Source: Ulva prolifera | Taxonomy: Eukaryota > Chlorophyta > Ulvophyceae > Ulvales > Ulvaceae | Direction: 5' to 3' | DNA length: 64,000 nucleotides | NCBI GenBank assembly: GCA_023078555.1 | Contig: CM041200.1 | Location: 3,271,001-3,335,000 of the forward strand | Notes under the pieces: generated by a model | Told to the model about the DNA's origin: nothing | Seen by the model: only the letters and a program-made list of their open reading frames with translations | Databases searched by the model: none | Translations under genes and position numbers: made by a program | In this document: piece after piece, positions 48,222-59,095 of the stretch | Layout of the letters: each line of letters starts with the position of its first letter | Position numbering within the stretch: position 1 is the first letter of the stretch

Positions 48222-49009
48222 GTGGCGATTGCACAAAAAAAATTACCAAAAATTTGGATCTACAATCCCCGTTTGTGGTGCCATGATGCCATTGTGAAGC
48301 ACTTTGTACAACTGTGTTGTACAATAGCTAATTATGAGCAAGACTCTGGCCCTGCCAAGGGTTTGCTTCACCACGCGCAGACCACCATTTATGGCAGGAC
48401 CCGAGCCGTTCCGGTCAATGTTCCTCCGAGATTTGCCACATCGTTCTTCGTGATGAAAGGAATTTTGAATAGCAAGGCTGCATTTATTCAAGAAGTATGT
48501 ACCGATGCATGGGCTGACCGGGGGAGGGGCAGATCATCTGAGGTGTGCACACAAAACTGATAAAAATAGCAGAAAACTAACTGGATCAATGTCACAACGA
48601 ATATCTCGGTGCATCGCTGATGCAAGACGTCAATCTTGATTGTTTCTACAAGGATGTGAAGGATGCAGTCACATTCTTGCAGCCATTCTCATACTTCATC
48701 CACCCGGGTTGCATGCACATGCGAGTGTGTGTAGAAAACAGGTGCTACTCTCCAGCCAGAGTTGCCACAGTGGCATTGCACCCCACATATGCATCTACAG
48801 AGCGCAATTGGTCACTATGGGGTATAGTGTACACTGCTTCCAGATATGTACTGTCCCTTGAGCAAGCCAAAAAGATGATCACATATTGCTACAATACACG
48901 TGCTCAGCAAGCTAGCGTGGAAGACTTCAACTTGTTGCAGAGCACTGTAGAGCAACAACACAATGTCATCGGAAAGTTTTGTGTACGTCGGTTCCAACGA
49001 TATAAATAG
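48222..49009 (+). pseudogene. hAT-type transposase remnant
   Basis: The first part (48222-48542) has the pre-catalytic motif of plant-type hAT/DUF659 proteins: PPRFATSFFVMKGILNSKAA. The second (about 48626-49009) has YKDVKDAVTFLQPFSYFIHP and then the C-terminal dimerisation motif TYASTERNWSLWGIVYTASR with MITYCYNTRAQQ. About 200 residues that normally lie between these are missing, and the two frames do not join cleanly at the GT/AG available (about 48543/48626). No terminal inverted repeats were identified. Confidence 0.65.
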
Positions 49010-49245
49010 CTTGCTCTGCACCTTCCCGAGCGAATTGCAATCAATCTTGGAAAGTGAGTAAGGCATCGAGTGTTCGTCCACCCCAACCCAAAACACTCAA
49101 CGATGCCTACACAACGCCTATACACCTGAAATGGATACTTTCAGTATCAACAAGCATCACGCGAGCAAGGGCTTTATGAATACCTAATTGTTTCTGTGAT
49201 CACATATTTCATCGCGTCTCTTTCACCGAAAACGTTCATTATACC

Positions 49246-49462
49246 TGTCGTGGCCTAGCTATGTAACTGAGCCATGCTCGTTGCTAGCACTGCTCGAGCC
49301 AGCGCAGCTACGCGCGAATGCACTCACGCTGCGTGCATCCGTCTGCACATGCATGCATGCGCGACTGTGCGCTCAGCCGTGCCATCAGCCCTGATGCACG
49401 CTTGCCTCTGCACTGCTTGATGTAGTTGCAGTGCTCATAAGCCTTCTCATCCTTGAGGAAGC
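49246..49462 (+). repeat. 5' terminal direct repeat of gypsy 2
   Basis: 217 bp identical to 58439-58655. It starts TGTCGTGGCCTAGC and ends TCCTTGAGGAAGC. Beyond it the two ends differ, apart from a loosely similar 30 bp. Confidence 0.85.
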
Positions 49463-50330
49463 GCGGCTTTTTGGTGGCTGGAACTTGAAATTGCGTATGC
49501 GATCGCTGTTTGTGTGACCGGAGGTCGATTCCTTCTGAGTTTTTGAGCAGTCTTTGAGCAGGTTTGGTGGAGCTACAAGAGAAAATTACAACATGCCAAG
49601 ACCTTTCAAACAATCAGATGCCACTCGTCCAGGTATGCGTTGCTGAGTAGCGAGCGAGCGTCGATCGAGCCGCACACTCGACCTTCTTGTGCACGTACCC
49701 GCGTCCGCTAGCATCGCCGCGCCGTGAACTGCTGCATGCACTGCATAGATCTGTCGATTTAGCAGCTGCCTTGCGTGTTCACTTGTTCCTAGAGTCCTCG
49801 AGTGCAGTGTGTACGGCTGGCCCGGGCGCTCGACGTGCTCTCTCATCGAGCCCCGTTGGCCTCACCTGCCTCGATTTGTCACGAATCATACAAACGCATT
49901 GACACTGCAAACATCTGTGATTGTTTCAGCCTTTGTTGTGCATCATTGTGCTTGCCGCACTGCTCTGCATTGCCTGCACGCTCACTCGCACCGTAATCTA
50001 GGTGTCATCGCATAAGGGTCATCGTTGAACCCTATTACCAGTGATAGCAGCGTCACGGTGGCACCCTGACATCGGCACCTGTGCACACGAGCATCAAGGT
50101 GTCATACTACACTTGCATCACAACACGCACAAACTAACCTTGCATTGTGCCTCGCGTCGAGCTGTGCTCCGTGCCGCGTTGAGCTGTGCTCCGTGTTTAT
50201 ATCATAGCGTCTGTGCTAGCGAGCTCCAGCCACCGGCTGTTGAGCGTTTGTAGCTACACAGTTAACTCGCGGCCTCGCCGTAGCTACTGATTACCGCGTG
50301 CGTTGGCCCTTGTGTCGCGCCCCGCGCTGA
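49463..50330. other. Leader of gypsy 2, no ORF supported
   Basis: No primer-binding site of the TGGTATC type is seen and no frame is convincing. GC content rises toward the upstream ORF. Confidence 0.4.
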
Positions 50331-50335
50331 CCTAG

Positions 50336-51100
50336 CCGCGTGCTGTGCAGCGCGCGAGAATCTCGCGGAGAACGCGCTGAGCCGTCTGCTTCAGCAGCAC
50401 CCGGATCAAGCACAGCGTTTCCTTCACGCCCAGCTCGCACAGTATCAACTCTGGGATCAGCGGGGCACCACCACAGAGCAGCAGCTGGACCACTACAGAG
50501 GCTACCTCCGCAGCGTGGGCGTACTCCCACGGTCATCGCACAGGCGCGGCAACTACACGCGCACTGGACCGGTCCCGCCATCACGGGAGCTCGCTGGTCG
50601 TCGTTCGCCTGCCGCACTCGCGGCAGGAGCCGCCGCCGCGCTCGCAGCGTCCTCGGCCATCGCCGCAGCAGCGTCGGCAGCCTCAGCCTCAGCGGCAGGA
50701 GCGTTCGCGGTCGGCGCCGCGGTACTTGCGCTCTACGCAGCCGCAGCAGCCGCCTTCAACCCCGGCGCCGGCGCGCGTGAGTGTGGGGCAGTCGCCGTCT
50801 CCGGCCACGTTAGGCGACGAACACCCGGCTCCAGCGACGGGAACTTTCGCCCGTGTCAACGCCGACGGCATATTTGACTGGGCGACGTGGACCGCGCTAC
50901 CTCGCAACTTCGTGCGCCTCTCAGAGGATTGGCAGCAGTCCATCCGGAGCAGCCGCCCTGAGTTGTTCGATCGAGTGACGGAGTTGCCTATCGGTTTCGG
51001 TGATTGGGGCAGGTCTGCCCAGCGCGACTACTTCATAGTCTATAAGGACCACCCTCTGAAACCAACTAGTGGTGAAGGGTCAGGCGAGTCGGCCTGCTAG
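50336..51100 (+). pseudogene. Upstream ORF of gypsy 2 (frameshifted)
   Basis: The first part reads ENLAENALSRLLQQHPDQAQ then LDHYRGYLRSVGV in one frame (to about 50590). The rest continues in the +1 frame as a Gln/Pro/Arg-rich stretch, then DWATWTALPRNFVRLSEDWQ, GFGDWGRSAQRDYFIVYKDH and a stop at 51100. It lies 38 bp before the gag ATG. Most Ty3 elements start with gag, so this is an additional protein or an N-terminal gag extension now split off. No domain is recognised. Confidence 0.5.
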
Positions 51101-51138
51101 TCCTAAGTGTAACATCACTTACTCGGCTATTAATTGTC

Positions 51139-54100
51139 ATGGCCGCCCTACATCAGATGTCGCAGCAAGAGCTCCTGCGTGCGATTGTACAGGACTCACA
51201 AGCTGCACGCGCTGAGTTAACGCAGTCCATTCAGACACTGTTGGCGCAGGCCACCACGCATACTGGCATTATTTCTCGTGTGAGTGAGCAGCAGGCTAGC
51301 ATCAAGATTGCCCTTCAGCAGAGTGAGGATAGGCACCGTGGCTTGCACAATGAATTGCTCGAGGAGATTCGTGCTCTCCGAAACGACATCACTACTCTTT
51401 CACGCGCTGCGGCGGCAGAAACGACCGCTCAAGCAGAGTCCCGGTCTGTACTGGCAGCGGTGTCCGCGCGAGTTCAGGCACTGGCCAACGTCAGCACTGG
51501 TTCGTCCTCGTCGACGTCCGCACCATATGCATCCGGCACCAGCCTGCCCCCTTTGGTCACAGACATTGATCTGCTCGACTTCACTAGTGGGTTGCCACGT
51601 GCATCGTCCGGCTTGCCAGCGCACCACCTTCCGGTGTCGGCGGTGATGCCGCCGCGTGTGCCTTCGCAGGCCTCGTGTGCGTCTCCGGTGCCTGTCGCGG
51701 CATCAAAACCACCGGCACCAGGTGCAGCTGCAATCGTCCATGCGGAAGACACAGGCACACGGGCAGAGGCTAAAGCTTCGTTGCTTGCTGCTGGTATCAC
51801 CTCGGACGCCGCTGTTACAGAACTCATGACCATGCTTGATTCCGCGGACGATGAGAAAAATCCTACCAAACGCCTAGCTTTGGCTGAGTTCTGGGGGAAA
51901 ACTTTAGTGGACAAGTCGTTGCAATTTGTGCACGGCGTCACGGACGTTGGTGACTGGCTGGCACGCGCCCACGAGACTTCTGTGAAGTTTCGCGCATTTG
52001 CTGCACGGTTGCCGGGGGTGATTTCGGACAGGTGGATACATGACCGCTTGTTGGCCATGTTCCCGGTGGAATTCCACGTGCGCCTGAGCGCGTCCAGCGA
52101 TGCGAATCGCACCCCGGACACCTTGCTGCGTTTAGTGCGGTCCAACTTCCAAGACAAACATTCGGAGTTGGCGACAAGCCTCACTGTGCTTCCAGACCGG
52201 CACATGCAACAGCCGGACAAGCTGTTCACGCGTCACATAGACGATAATGTGCGTGTGTATAGATTGCACAACGTGCGCGCCAAACTTACCCCGGCGCTGT
52301 ACATAACGTTATTTGGGGGTACACATCGCGCCGACACGCTCGGTCGCGTCTTCCATACCGTGGCTCGCAAACACTTGCTTGAGCAGGGCATCACGGAGAC
52401 ATCCGACGAGTATAACTTGGGGGATCTAGAACCCATTCGCGCGTTGTGCCATATGCTTGATCGTGAGCAAGCCGAGCATTCAGCACAGCCCCGGCGTGCT
52501 CCTTCGGTAGCTGCGTCTGCGGCTGTCGCCGCGAGTGGTGCAGCTCCGACAGAGCGGGGCACTCCCACCGGGCGCGGCAGAGGTCGCGGCCGTGGCCGTG
52601 GCGGTGGTCGTGGTGATCGCGCCCCTGGCCCGGTTTGGGACCAGCCAAACGCGAACCAACCGGTCCAGCAAGATTTCTCCCCTGACATGCTGATGGCGTC
52701 TGATCCACATATGTCAGTCAACACCAATGCTCTGAGCGCGCACATGTCCACTGCAGTCGTGGCAGCGGTGAATTCGCATGCCCTCCAGCACGGCCGCTCC
52801 CCAGCCGTTGGGCCCACCGTGTGGCCGCTTAAAGACCATTGGGAAATGTTGGCAGCAAGCGTGGAGCCGGCAGCAAAGCCAGGCCATGCTTCGGTCGCTG
52901 CTGCCACGCGCTCCCGCAACACAGTTGAGTTCAGTCCTACTGCCCGCGAACGCTCATATGATCCTGAGGAGCGACCTCGTACCATATCAGCGCAGCCCCC
53001 AGTGGAAGTGCCGTTGAAGAGTCTGGACGCCACGGCTCCCACGCCTGCCCAGGACGCGCCTTCGGCACTCCCGATTGTTGCGAATAAGGTGGAGTCCGCT
53101 GCCCCTTCTGGCGCGGATGCCCGCGCAGCTACGGCGGGGGGGCGCAAAGGCAGACGTAACAAGCGCACAAAGACGCCCTCCCCTGCTAGCGCCAGCAGCT
53201 CGCACGGCGGCACTACTGATGCTCTTGCTCAGAGTTCTCAGGATGGGGTCATTGCCCCTCCCGTGGGTGCCAAAGAAGTGCACCCAGCCCGCCTAGCGCG
53301 GCAGCCGTCGGCACGCCGGCCCAATTTGCAAGCGGACCGCGGGGATGTGTGTGATGAGCAAGACTCCGACACAGTCGCTGCGCGCCGAGCGCACCTCGAT
53401 GAGTTCCGTCGCGAAATGGCGGATCGTAAAGTGCCCACGCGTGTGTACCGCGCAATTCTGCAGTCCACGGTCACCCTTTCTCTGGCAGAGTTGGCTGCGC
53501 TCGCTGTGCATGACCGACTTGTGACGCTCCTTGTGCAACTTGCCGAGACGCTGCGTGAAGCGGACGATGCTCATGCGCTCGACGGCCCACGCAAACGCGT
53601 TGATGCTGTCCTGGCCGCCGCGCTCCGTCGAGTCGTGACTGCCCATGCCGGCGCCACTCCGGACACGATGAAAGTGTTGGCTACTGCCATTTCCACGTGC
53701 GCAGACCCTAGCGGTGTCAGCGCTCGGTGGTCCAAGATACTTTGTTCCAGCGCAGAATGGACAAAAGTGCCGGGCAAGACTACCAACTTTAAGGTTCCGT
53801 TCGCTGGAATGCGGAAGTGCACGGGGTTCTTGACATCTCAGGTTCCCCGCGCCGGCGCGCCAAATCACCCTCAGGGGTTGAAAGTCGCTTTCAATGAGGG
53901 CGCAGAACTCAATACCATCACCAAATCTGCCTGGCAGAAGCACAAGGCGGATTGGGAAAAGGGTCACCCTGCATTCAATGACAACCATGACATTGGCAAA
54001 CCTCATGGTGTTAAAATGCAACAGCCTGTCACCCTCACTGGTTTCCATGGGGACGCGACGCGGCATGACCATATGGTTCTAATTCACTTGCGCCTTGGTT

Positions 54101-54435
54101 GTGCGTGCTATCCAGTGTATTGTACGCTCGTCGACGTCGCCCCGGCAGATGTTGTTCTCGGACTTGGGTTCCGCAGGAAATTCAATGCCCCCTATCCGCC
54201 GGCATACCCTTTGTCGCAGTCAATGGGAGTTACTTCCATCTGCCTGGGCGTGCCGAAAGGATATGGGCTGTATTTCCCTAAAGGGCTTCAAACTCTGTTT
54301 CGGGGCCGCGACCCCGCTGATGCTGGGTTCTGCCAGATTCTCCATCTCCAAACCCCCTGGATGACATGGAATGTTACCGGCAAACGCCTCACGCCCACGC
54401 AACTCAGTGGAGCTGTCACCGATGCATCTCAATGA
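51139..54435 (+). CDS. gag: Gag-protease ORF of gypsy 2 (1098 aa)
   Basis: ATG at 51139 in a strong context (GTCATGG). N-terminal helical coiled-coil-like region (about residues 25-115), then a linker, then a retrotrans-gag-like capsid core (about 225-420; LAEFWGKTLVDKSLQFVHGV, RLPGVISDRWIHDRLLAMFP). Instead of a CCHC knuckle there is an Arg/Gly box at about residues 474-490 (TGRGRGRGRGRGGGRGDR). A retropepsin-like domain is at about 905-1015. Its catalytic triplet reads FNEGAELNTI (Asn codon 53893-53895) where Asp-Ser/Thr-Gly is expected, while the closing VVLGLGFRRKF is normal. It ends TGA at 54433-54435, overlapping the pol ATG. Confidence 0.85.
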   Translation: MAALHQMSQQELLRAIVQDSQAARAELTQSIQTLLAQATTHTGIISRVSEQQASIKIALQQSEDRHRGLHNELLEEIRALRNDITTLSRAAAAETTAQAESRSVLAAVSARVQALANVSTGSSSSTSAPYASGTSLPPLVTDIDLLDFTSGLPRASSGLPAHHLPVSAVMPPRVPSQASCASPVPVAASKPPAPGAAAIVHAEDTGTRAEAKASLLAAGITSDAAVTELMTMLDSADDEKNPTKRLALAEFWGKTLVDKSLQFVHGVTDVGDWLARAHETSVKFRAFAARLPGVISDRWIHDRLLAMFPVEFHVRLSASSDANRTPDTLLRLVRSNFQDKHSELATSLTVLPDRHMQQPDKLFTRHIDDNVRVYRLHNVRAKLTPALYITLFGGTHRADTLGRVFHTVARKHLLEQGITETSDEYNLGDLEPIRALCHMLDREQAEHSAQPRRAPSVAASAAVAASGAAPTERGTPTGRGRGRGRGRGGGRGDRAPGPVWDQPNANQPVQQDFSPDMLMASDPHMSVNTNALSAHMSTAVVAAVNSHALQHGRSPAVGPTVWPLKDHWEMLAASVEPAAKPGHASVAAATRSRNTVEFSPTARERSYDPEERPRTISAQPPVEVPLKSLDATAPTPAQDAPSALPIVANKVESAAPSGADARAATAGGRKGRRNKRTKTPSPASASSSHGGTTDALAQSSQDGVIAPPVGAKEVHPARLARQPSARRPNLQADRGDVCDEQDSDTVAARRAHLDEFRREMADRKVPTRVYRAILQSTVTLSLAELAALAVHDRLVTLLVQLAETLREADDAHALDGPRKRVDAVLAAALRRVVTAHAGATPDTMKVLATAISTCADPSGVSARWSKILCSSAEWTKVPGKTTNFKVPFAGMRKCTGFLTSQVPRAGAPNHPQGLKVAFNEGAELNTITKSAWQKHKADWEKGHPAFNDNHDIGKPHGVKMQQPVTLTGFHGDATRHDHMVLIHLRLGCACYPVYCTLVDVAPADVVLGLGFRRKFNAPYPPAYPLSQSMGVTSICLGVPKGYGLYFPKGLQTLFRGRDPADAGFCQILHLQTPWMTWNVTGKRLTPTQLSGAVTDASQ

Positions 54436-57400
54436 CTGAGTTGCGAGTGTCTGCACGGCGCTGGGTCCGCTCGTTTAAAGACCCGTCCCCCACAAATGCT
54501 GCATTGGCGGGTGTTTTCGATAGCATTTCGAAGGGGACATATAACTGTTCCATAGACTCTCAGGGTTGCGCCCTTGTGGATATGGCCTTAGGCAGCAAAG
54601 CTTTCTGCAAGCCGCGCTTGCCCTTCATTATTACACCAGTCATCGACGGTGGTGATTTAGTGGGTGCCGAGTTCGCCCACGTCAACTCGTGTTGCAGGTC
54701 GCACACGATGTGTGACATGCCTGAGGAGGGGGAGGACACTGCGACACAATCTTCGTTACGTGTGCCTGACCCTTCACACGACCAGGCGCTAGGTTTTGAC
54801 CCTGGCGCATTTCCGGAGGAGCACTGCATCCTGATCGAGGCTGCACCTCCCGGAAATAATTTCACGGAACTGCCCAAATCTGCAGCAGCTGCACGCGCGG
54901 AGTACTCAGGCGTGCCCCGTACATTCTGTAGGCGTACGCAGTATCACCTTAGGCAAAGGCAATTGCGCACAGAAGAGTCTATCCGCCGAGCCGCGGTCGA
55001 GAAAGCACAACTCGCCAGTGCCACAGCGGAGGTAGCTCAAGTCACGAGCGACCAACTCACAGACGAGCAGACTCAAGAGCTACAAGCTCTGATTGAAAAG
55101 CACAAGGACCAGATCTCTTGGGACCCTAATGACATTGGGTGCCTATCTGAGGATTACAAGGAGTTCTACCTCCAGATTCCCACGGAGGAAGGTGCCAAAT
55201 GTAAGCAGAGGCCTTACAGGCTCTCATACAAAGAATTGGAAGCTTTCAGAACGCAAGTTTCCCTGCTCTTGCAACAGCAAGTTATAAAGAAAGCTGACGG
55301 TCCAACCGACTTTCTCTCTCCGGTGCTATTTGTGCCGAAGCCACGTAAGCCGGACGAGCTGCGTATGTGCGTAGACTTCCGCAGATTGAATGCTGTGTCG
55401 AAGCGCGACTACCATGCCCTCCCGCATATCCGTGACCTGCTTCAATCCATGTCCGGCTGTCAATACTTCACAGCCCTGGATTTGACCTGGGGATTCTGGG
55501 CCCTTCCAGTGGTCGAACAGGATCAGCACAAAACGGCCTTTACGGGCCCCGATGGAGAAGTTTATGTCTGGACGAAGGCTCCTATGGGTCTCTCCAACTC
55601 GCCTGCTGCCTTCCAACGTCTCATGGCACATGTGCTGAGAGATATCAAAGGCGTGTCAGTCTACATAGACGACATCACAATCTTCTCCAAGACATGGCAG
55701 GAGCACCTCAGCATTCTTGCCAGGGTGTTTGAGAGACTGCGCAAGTCAGGTCTGAAGGTTAAGTATGCCAAATGCGTCTAGGCAGCTGCAGAGTGCCGAG
55801 TACTGGGCTCTATTGTCAGTGAGGCCGGCATTGCGCCCGATCCTGACAAAGTGGCTGCGGTAAACAAGCTGCCGGTGCCTCGAAATGTTGCGGACGTTCG
55901 CAGCTTCTTGGGTGCCACTGGATATTTCCACGAGCACATACAAGCGTATGCGGACAAGTCAGCACCTTTGAGGGCGCTGCTGAAGAAGAACGTGCAGTTC
56001 ATCTGGTCTGAGGAATGCCAGCGCGCCTTTGAGCAGCTAAAGGCAGACCTCGTGTCTCCGGCGTGCTTGCGCATGCCAGACCCAGAACGACCGTTCATTC
56101 TCACCACAGACTGGTCCAAACTAGCCGTTGGTGCGGTTTTGAGCCAGATCCAGCCAGAAGATCCTGCAGATCCGGACTCTGCAGAGAAAGAGTATGTCAT
56201 AGCATACTCTAGCAGATCTCTGAACCAAGCTGAGAGCCATTATGCTCCCACGGAAGGAGAGTGCCTGGCCCTTGTATGGGCAACCAGAAAATTCAGACCG
56301 TATTTACACGGCTACAAATTTCGTGTTCGCACTGACCACGCGGCCTTGAAATGGTTGTCCACGGCTCGCTTCGAAAATTCTAAGCTAGAGCGATGGGCGA
56401 TGCGCCTGCAAGAATTCGACTATGAAGTTGAGTACCTGCCGGGAGATCAGAATGTTGTGGCCGACCACCTGTCGAGACACTACTCCCACATGGAAGCGGG
56501 CAGCGTGACCGCAGTTGCTGGTCACCTGGCCTTTGCTACCGAGGGCCGCGTTCTTGATATTGAAGACGAGGGCCATGATGTGTTCGATCCCCAGTCATGG
56601 TGCATGCATAGCCTGCAAGAGCTGTGGTCATCGGGCGACACGCAAGCAAAGAACAAGCAACCCTGCACCATTTGCGGTGCTGCAGAGGGTTACGCTCACA
56701 TGGTGTTATGCGATACCTGCAACCGGCCATACCACTTGCAGTGTATGCACCCCCGACGGTCTGTGGTACCCGATGGGGCGTGGCACTGCCATCAATGCGA
56801 TGAAGCGTATTCCAACATCGACGAACTCCGCCGCAGCGAACCGATCTTGTTTGCCCGGCGTGGAGATCCGCACCACCCAGATCTAGCGGATTTGGTACGT
56901 GCGTATGTTGAGCGTCAGGAGCGGGCAGTGGTCGAGTCCTTGAACTGCCATGCATCAAGCGGTGACCGCGACACGGAAGCAGCGTCGCAGCACGCGCGTG
57001 CTGCGGCGGAAGCAGTGTTCCACCCCGATATGCCCAAAGCGCTGAAACGCAAAGTCCGTAAGAAGGCTGCCACCTTGCGATTGCATCCGACTCGCCCAGA
57101 ATGGCTGCTCGAGCATACGCAATTGCGCACAGGCGACCGTTTGTGGGTAGCGGTGCCCCCTGTGGAATTCCGCTGGGGACTGATTGGAGCGTATCATGAT
57201 CGCATGGGACATGCCGGCGTGAGCCAAACACTGGCCGTGCTGCATCAGCACTACCACTGGCAAGGCATCAAGCTAGATGTAGCAGCTTATGTTGAACAGT
57301 GCCATGCTTGCCAAGTCAAGCGGTTGGAATTGCAACATGTGGCAGATGTGCAGCTTCCCCGCATGAGCAAGCCGTTCTGCCATGTGCACATTGACCTGGC

Positions 57401-58394
57401 TGGCCCGTTTCCCCTCCGTGAGGTGAAAGCGGCGCCAGTGCGTGGCAAGGCAGGGCGCACCAAAGCCACCTTGTCCACGGCCCAGACCGGCCAAGGGTAT
57501 GTGTGCCTAATGGTGGATTATTTCACAAAGGCAGCGGAATTCGCACCGCTGCGAGACAAGAGTGCCGACACAGTCGCTCGTGCCGTGCATGACTTCTGGT
57601 TCATGCGCTACGGCATCCCGGAATGGGTGACCACAGATAACGGGACAGAGTTTGCTGGAGCCTTCCGGCACCAGCTAGAACGGTTTGGCATTGACCACGT
57701 CCAGACATCTGCGTACCATCCCCAGTCCAACGGCGCCGTCGAGCGACTCGTGCGCACAATGAAGACCATGTTGGCGGCAAAAGTTGCCGGTGCCATCCAT
57801 GATTGGCCCGCGCTGCTTCCGCAGACACGCATGGAATACATGCAACGCCGGCATACTGTGACCGGTTATGCGCCGAATGAGTTGGTGATGGCACACCGCC
57901 TCCGGCTGCCACCTCCGGTGGGCGCGCGCGATGCGCACCCCCGCATGGCAGCCGTCGAGATTTCTGCCATGCCCGAGGACGATTATGTGCGTGAGCGCGA
58001 CGCCCGCGCAGATCGTGTGGCTGCGCGCGTATACGATCGCATCCTCCGTTCGCAGCAACGTAATGCTGACAGGCAAGCCCACCTTCTGGCCATTCGCAAG
58101 CCTAGGAGGGGGAGGAAATTGCAAGCTGGAGACCTTGCTTATGTCCTAGAACGCGGACTGGGCAAGAAAAATGCGGTCGCAGGCCCATTTGTTGTCGAAA
58201 GCATATCTGAAAATCAGGCTTTCCTGCGTACAACGCGCCAAGTGCCAGGTCAGTAAGTGCGCCACTTTCCAATACACTTAGAACGTGTGGCCCGATGCAC
58301 GACTGTGACGGACGTGTTAGAGAAGCTCTTGCACGCCGCAGGCATGTCGATGCGGCCACCGCCCGATCACGCGGCGGCGCAGCTCACGAGCTAG
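54432..58394 (+). pseudogene. pol: Pol of gypsy 2: RT, RNase H, PHD finger, IN
   Basis: ATG at 54432 overlaps the gag stop (ATGA). RT: FLSPVLFVPKPRKPDELRMC, YFTALDLTWGFWAL, APMGLSNSPAAFQRLMAHVL and catalytic YIDDITIFS (55662). RNase H: FILTTDWSKLAVGAVLSQIQ, YAPTEGECLALVWATRKF, VRTDHAALKWL. A C4HC3 PHD finger occupies about 56664-56800 (CTIC, CDTC, HLQC, W-H-CHQC). Integrase: HDRMGHAGVSQTLAVLHQHY with CHACQ, then VHIDLAGPF, VTTDNGTEF and GAVERLVRTMK. A GPF-type module follows (AGPFVVESI). TAG at 55779-55781 and TAA at 58254-58256 interrupt; the frame runs on in the same register to TAG at 58392-58394, about 1320 codons. Confidence 0.88.
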
Positions 58395-58438
58395 CGCACG
58401 CTGGCCCCATCGGCGCCTTTGTAAGATCATGACATCAA

Positions 58439-59095
58439 TGTCGTGGCCTAGCTATGTAACTGAGCCATGCTCGTTGCTAGCACTGCTCGAGCCAGCGCAG
58501 CTACGCGCGAATGCACTCACGCTGCGTGCATCCGTCTGCACATGCATGCATGCGCGACTGTGCGCTCAGCCGTGCCATCAGCCCTGATGCACGCTTGCCT
58601 CTGCACTGCTTGATGTAGTTGCAGTGCTCATAAGCCTTCTCATCCTTGAGGAAGCTCGGCCGATTGGGGCTGAGAACGAAATTAAAATACTATCAATTAC
58701 ATCGGGATGAACGGCCTCTATGTTGTGACGTGCCGAGCTGACAGTGAAGAATAGGCAGTGCTCTGTGTTATGAGCATGTAAGGAGAAGCAAAGGCGTCGG
58801 TGCGGAGCGGTGTTGAAAGGGAGTGTAAGATGGTGCATTTAAGGTAATAAAGATATCAAGATACAAGAATCAAGTTCAAGTCAAGCAGTACCAAGTCAAG
58901 ATCAAGCAAGACTGGCGTTCTCATAGGTACTTTAGGGCATTGTATTAGCACTTAAGACTGCATCAATTCGCATGGTGACAGTTAGTTCAGCTTACTCCCT
59001 ATTACTTGAACTCATAAGCTTGTGTTGTCTAGGCCACTCACATGCCTAGCTGCCTTCGAACCATCCTGGTTCAGGGCCTTTGTAAGATCATGACA
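58439..59095 (+). repeat. 3' terminal region of gypsy 2
   Basis: The first 217 bp (58439-58655) equal 49246-49462. The remainder has an AAGTC-rich stretch (58860-58910) and ends TCATGACA. A 21-bp string at the very end (59076-59096) also occurs at 58415-58435, just before this region. No polypurine tract is evident upstream. Confidence 0.65.

Larger units (their letters stand above)
49246..59095 (+). mobile_element. Ty3/gypsy element 2 with PHD finger
   Basis: About 9.85 kb from TGTCGTGG to ATGACA. It is flanked by TACC at 49242-49245 and 59096-59099, a possible 4-bp target duplication. Contents: a 217-bp terminal repeat, leader, an upstream ORF, gag-protease ORF, pol ORF and a 3' terminal region of 657 bp. 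Only the first 217 bp of the terminal regions match, so the LTRs are not ordinary. Frames are almost intact: two in-frame stops in pol and one frameshift in the upstream ORF. Confidence 0.75.

Noticed and set aside
48082..48236. Additional upstream exon of the membrane protein
   Set aside because: The frame is open but lacks ATG and hydrophobic segments, and the acceptor at 48040-48042 suggests intron sequence there.
52233..53213. 326-codon minus-strand ORF
   Set aside because: Antisense shadow of the gypsy 2 gag ORF.
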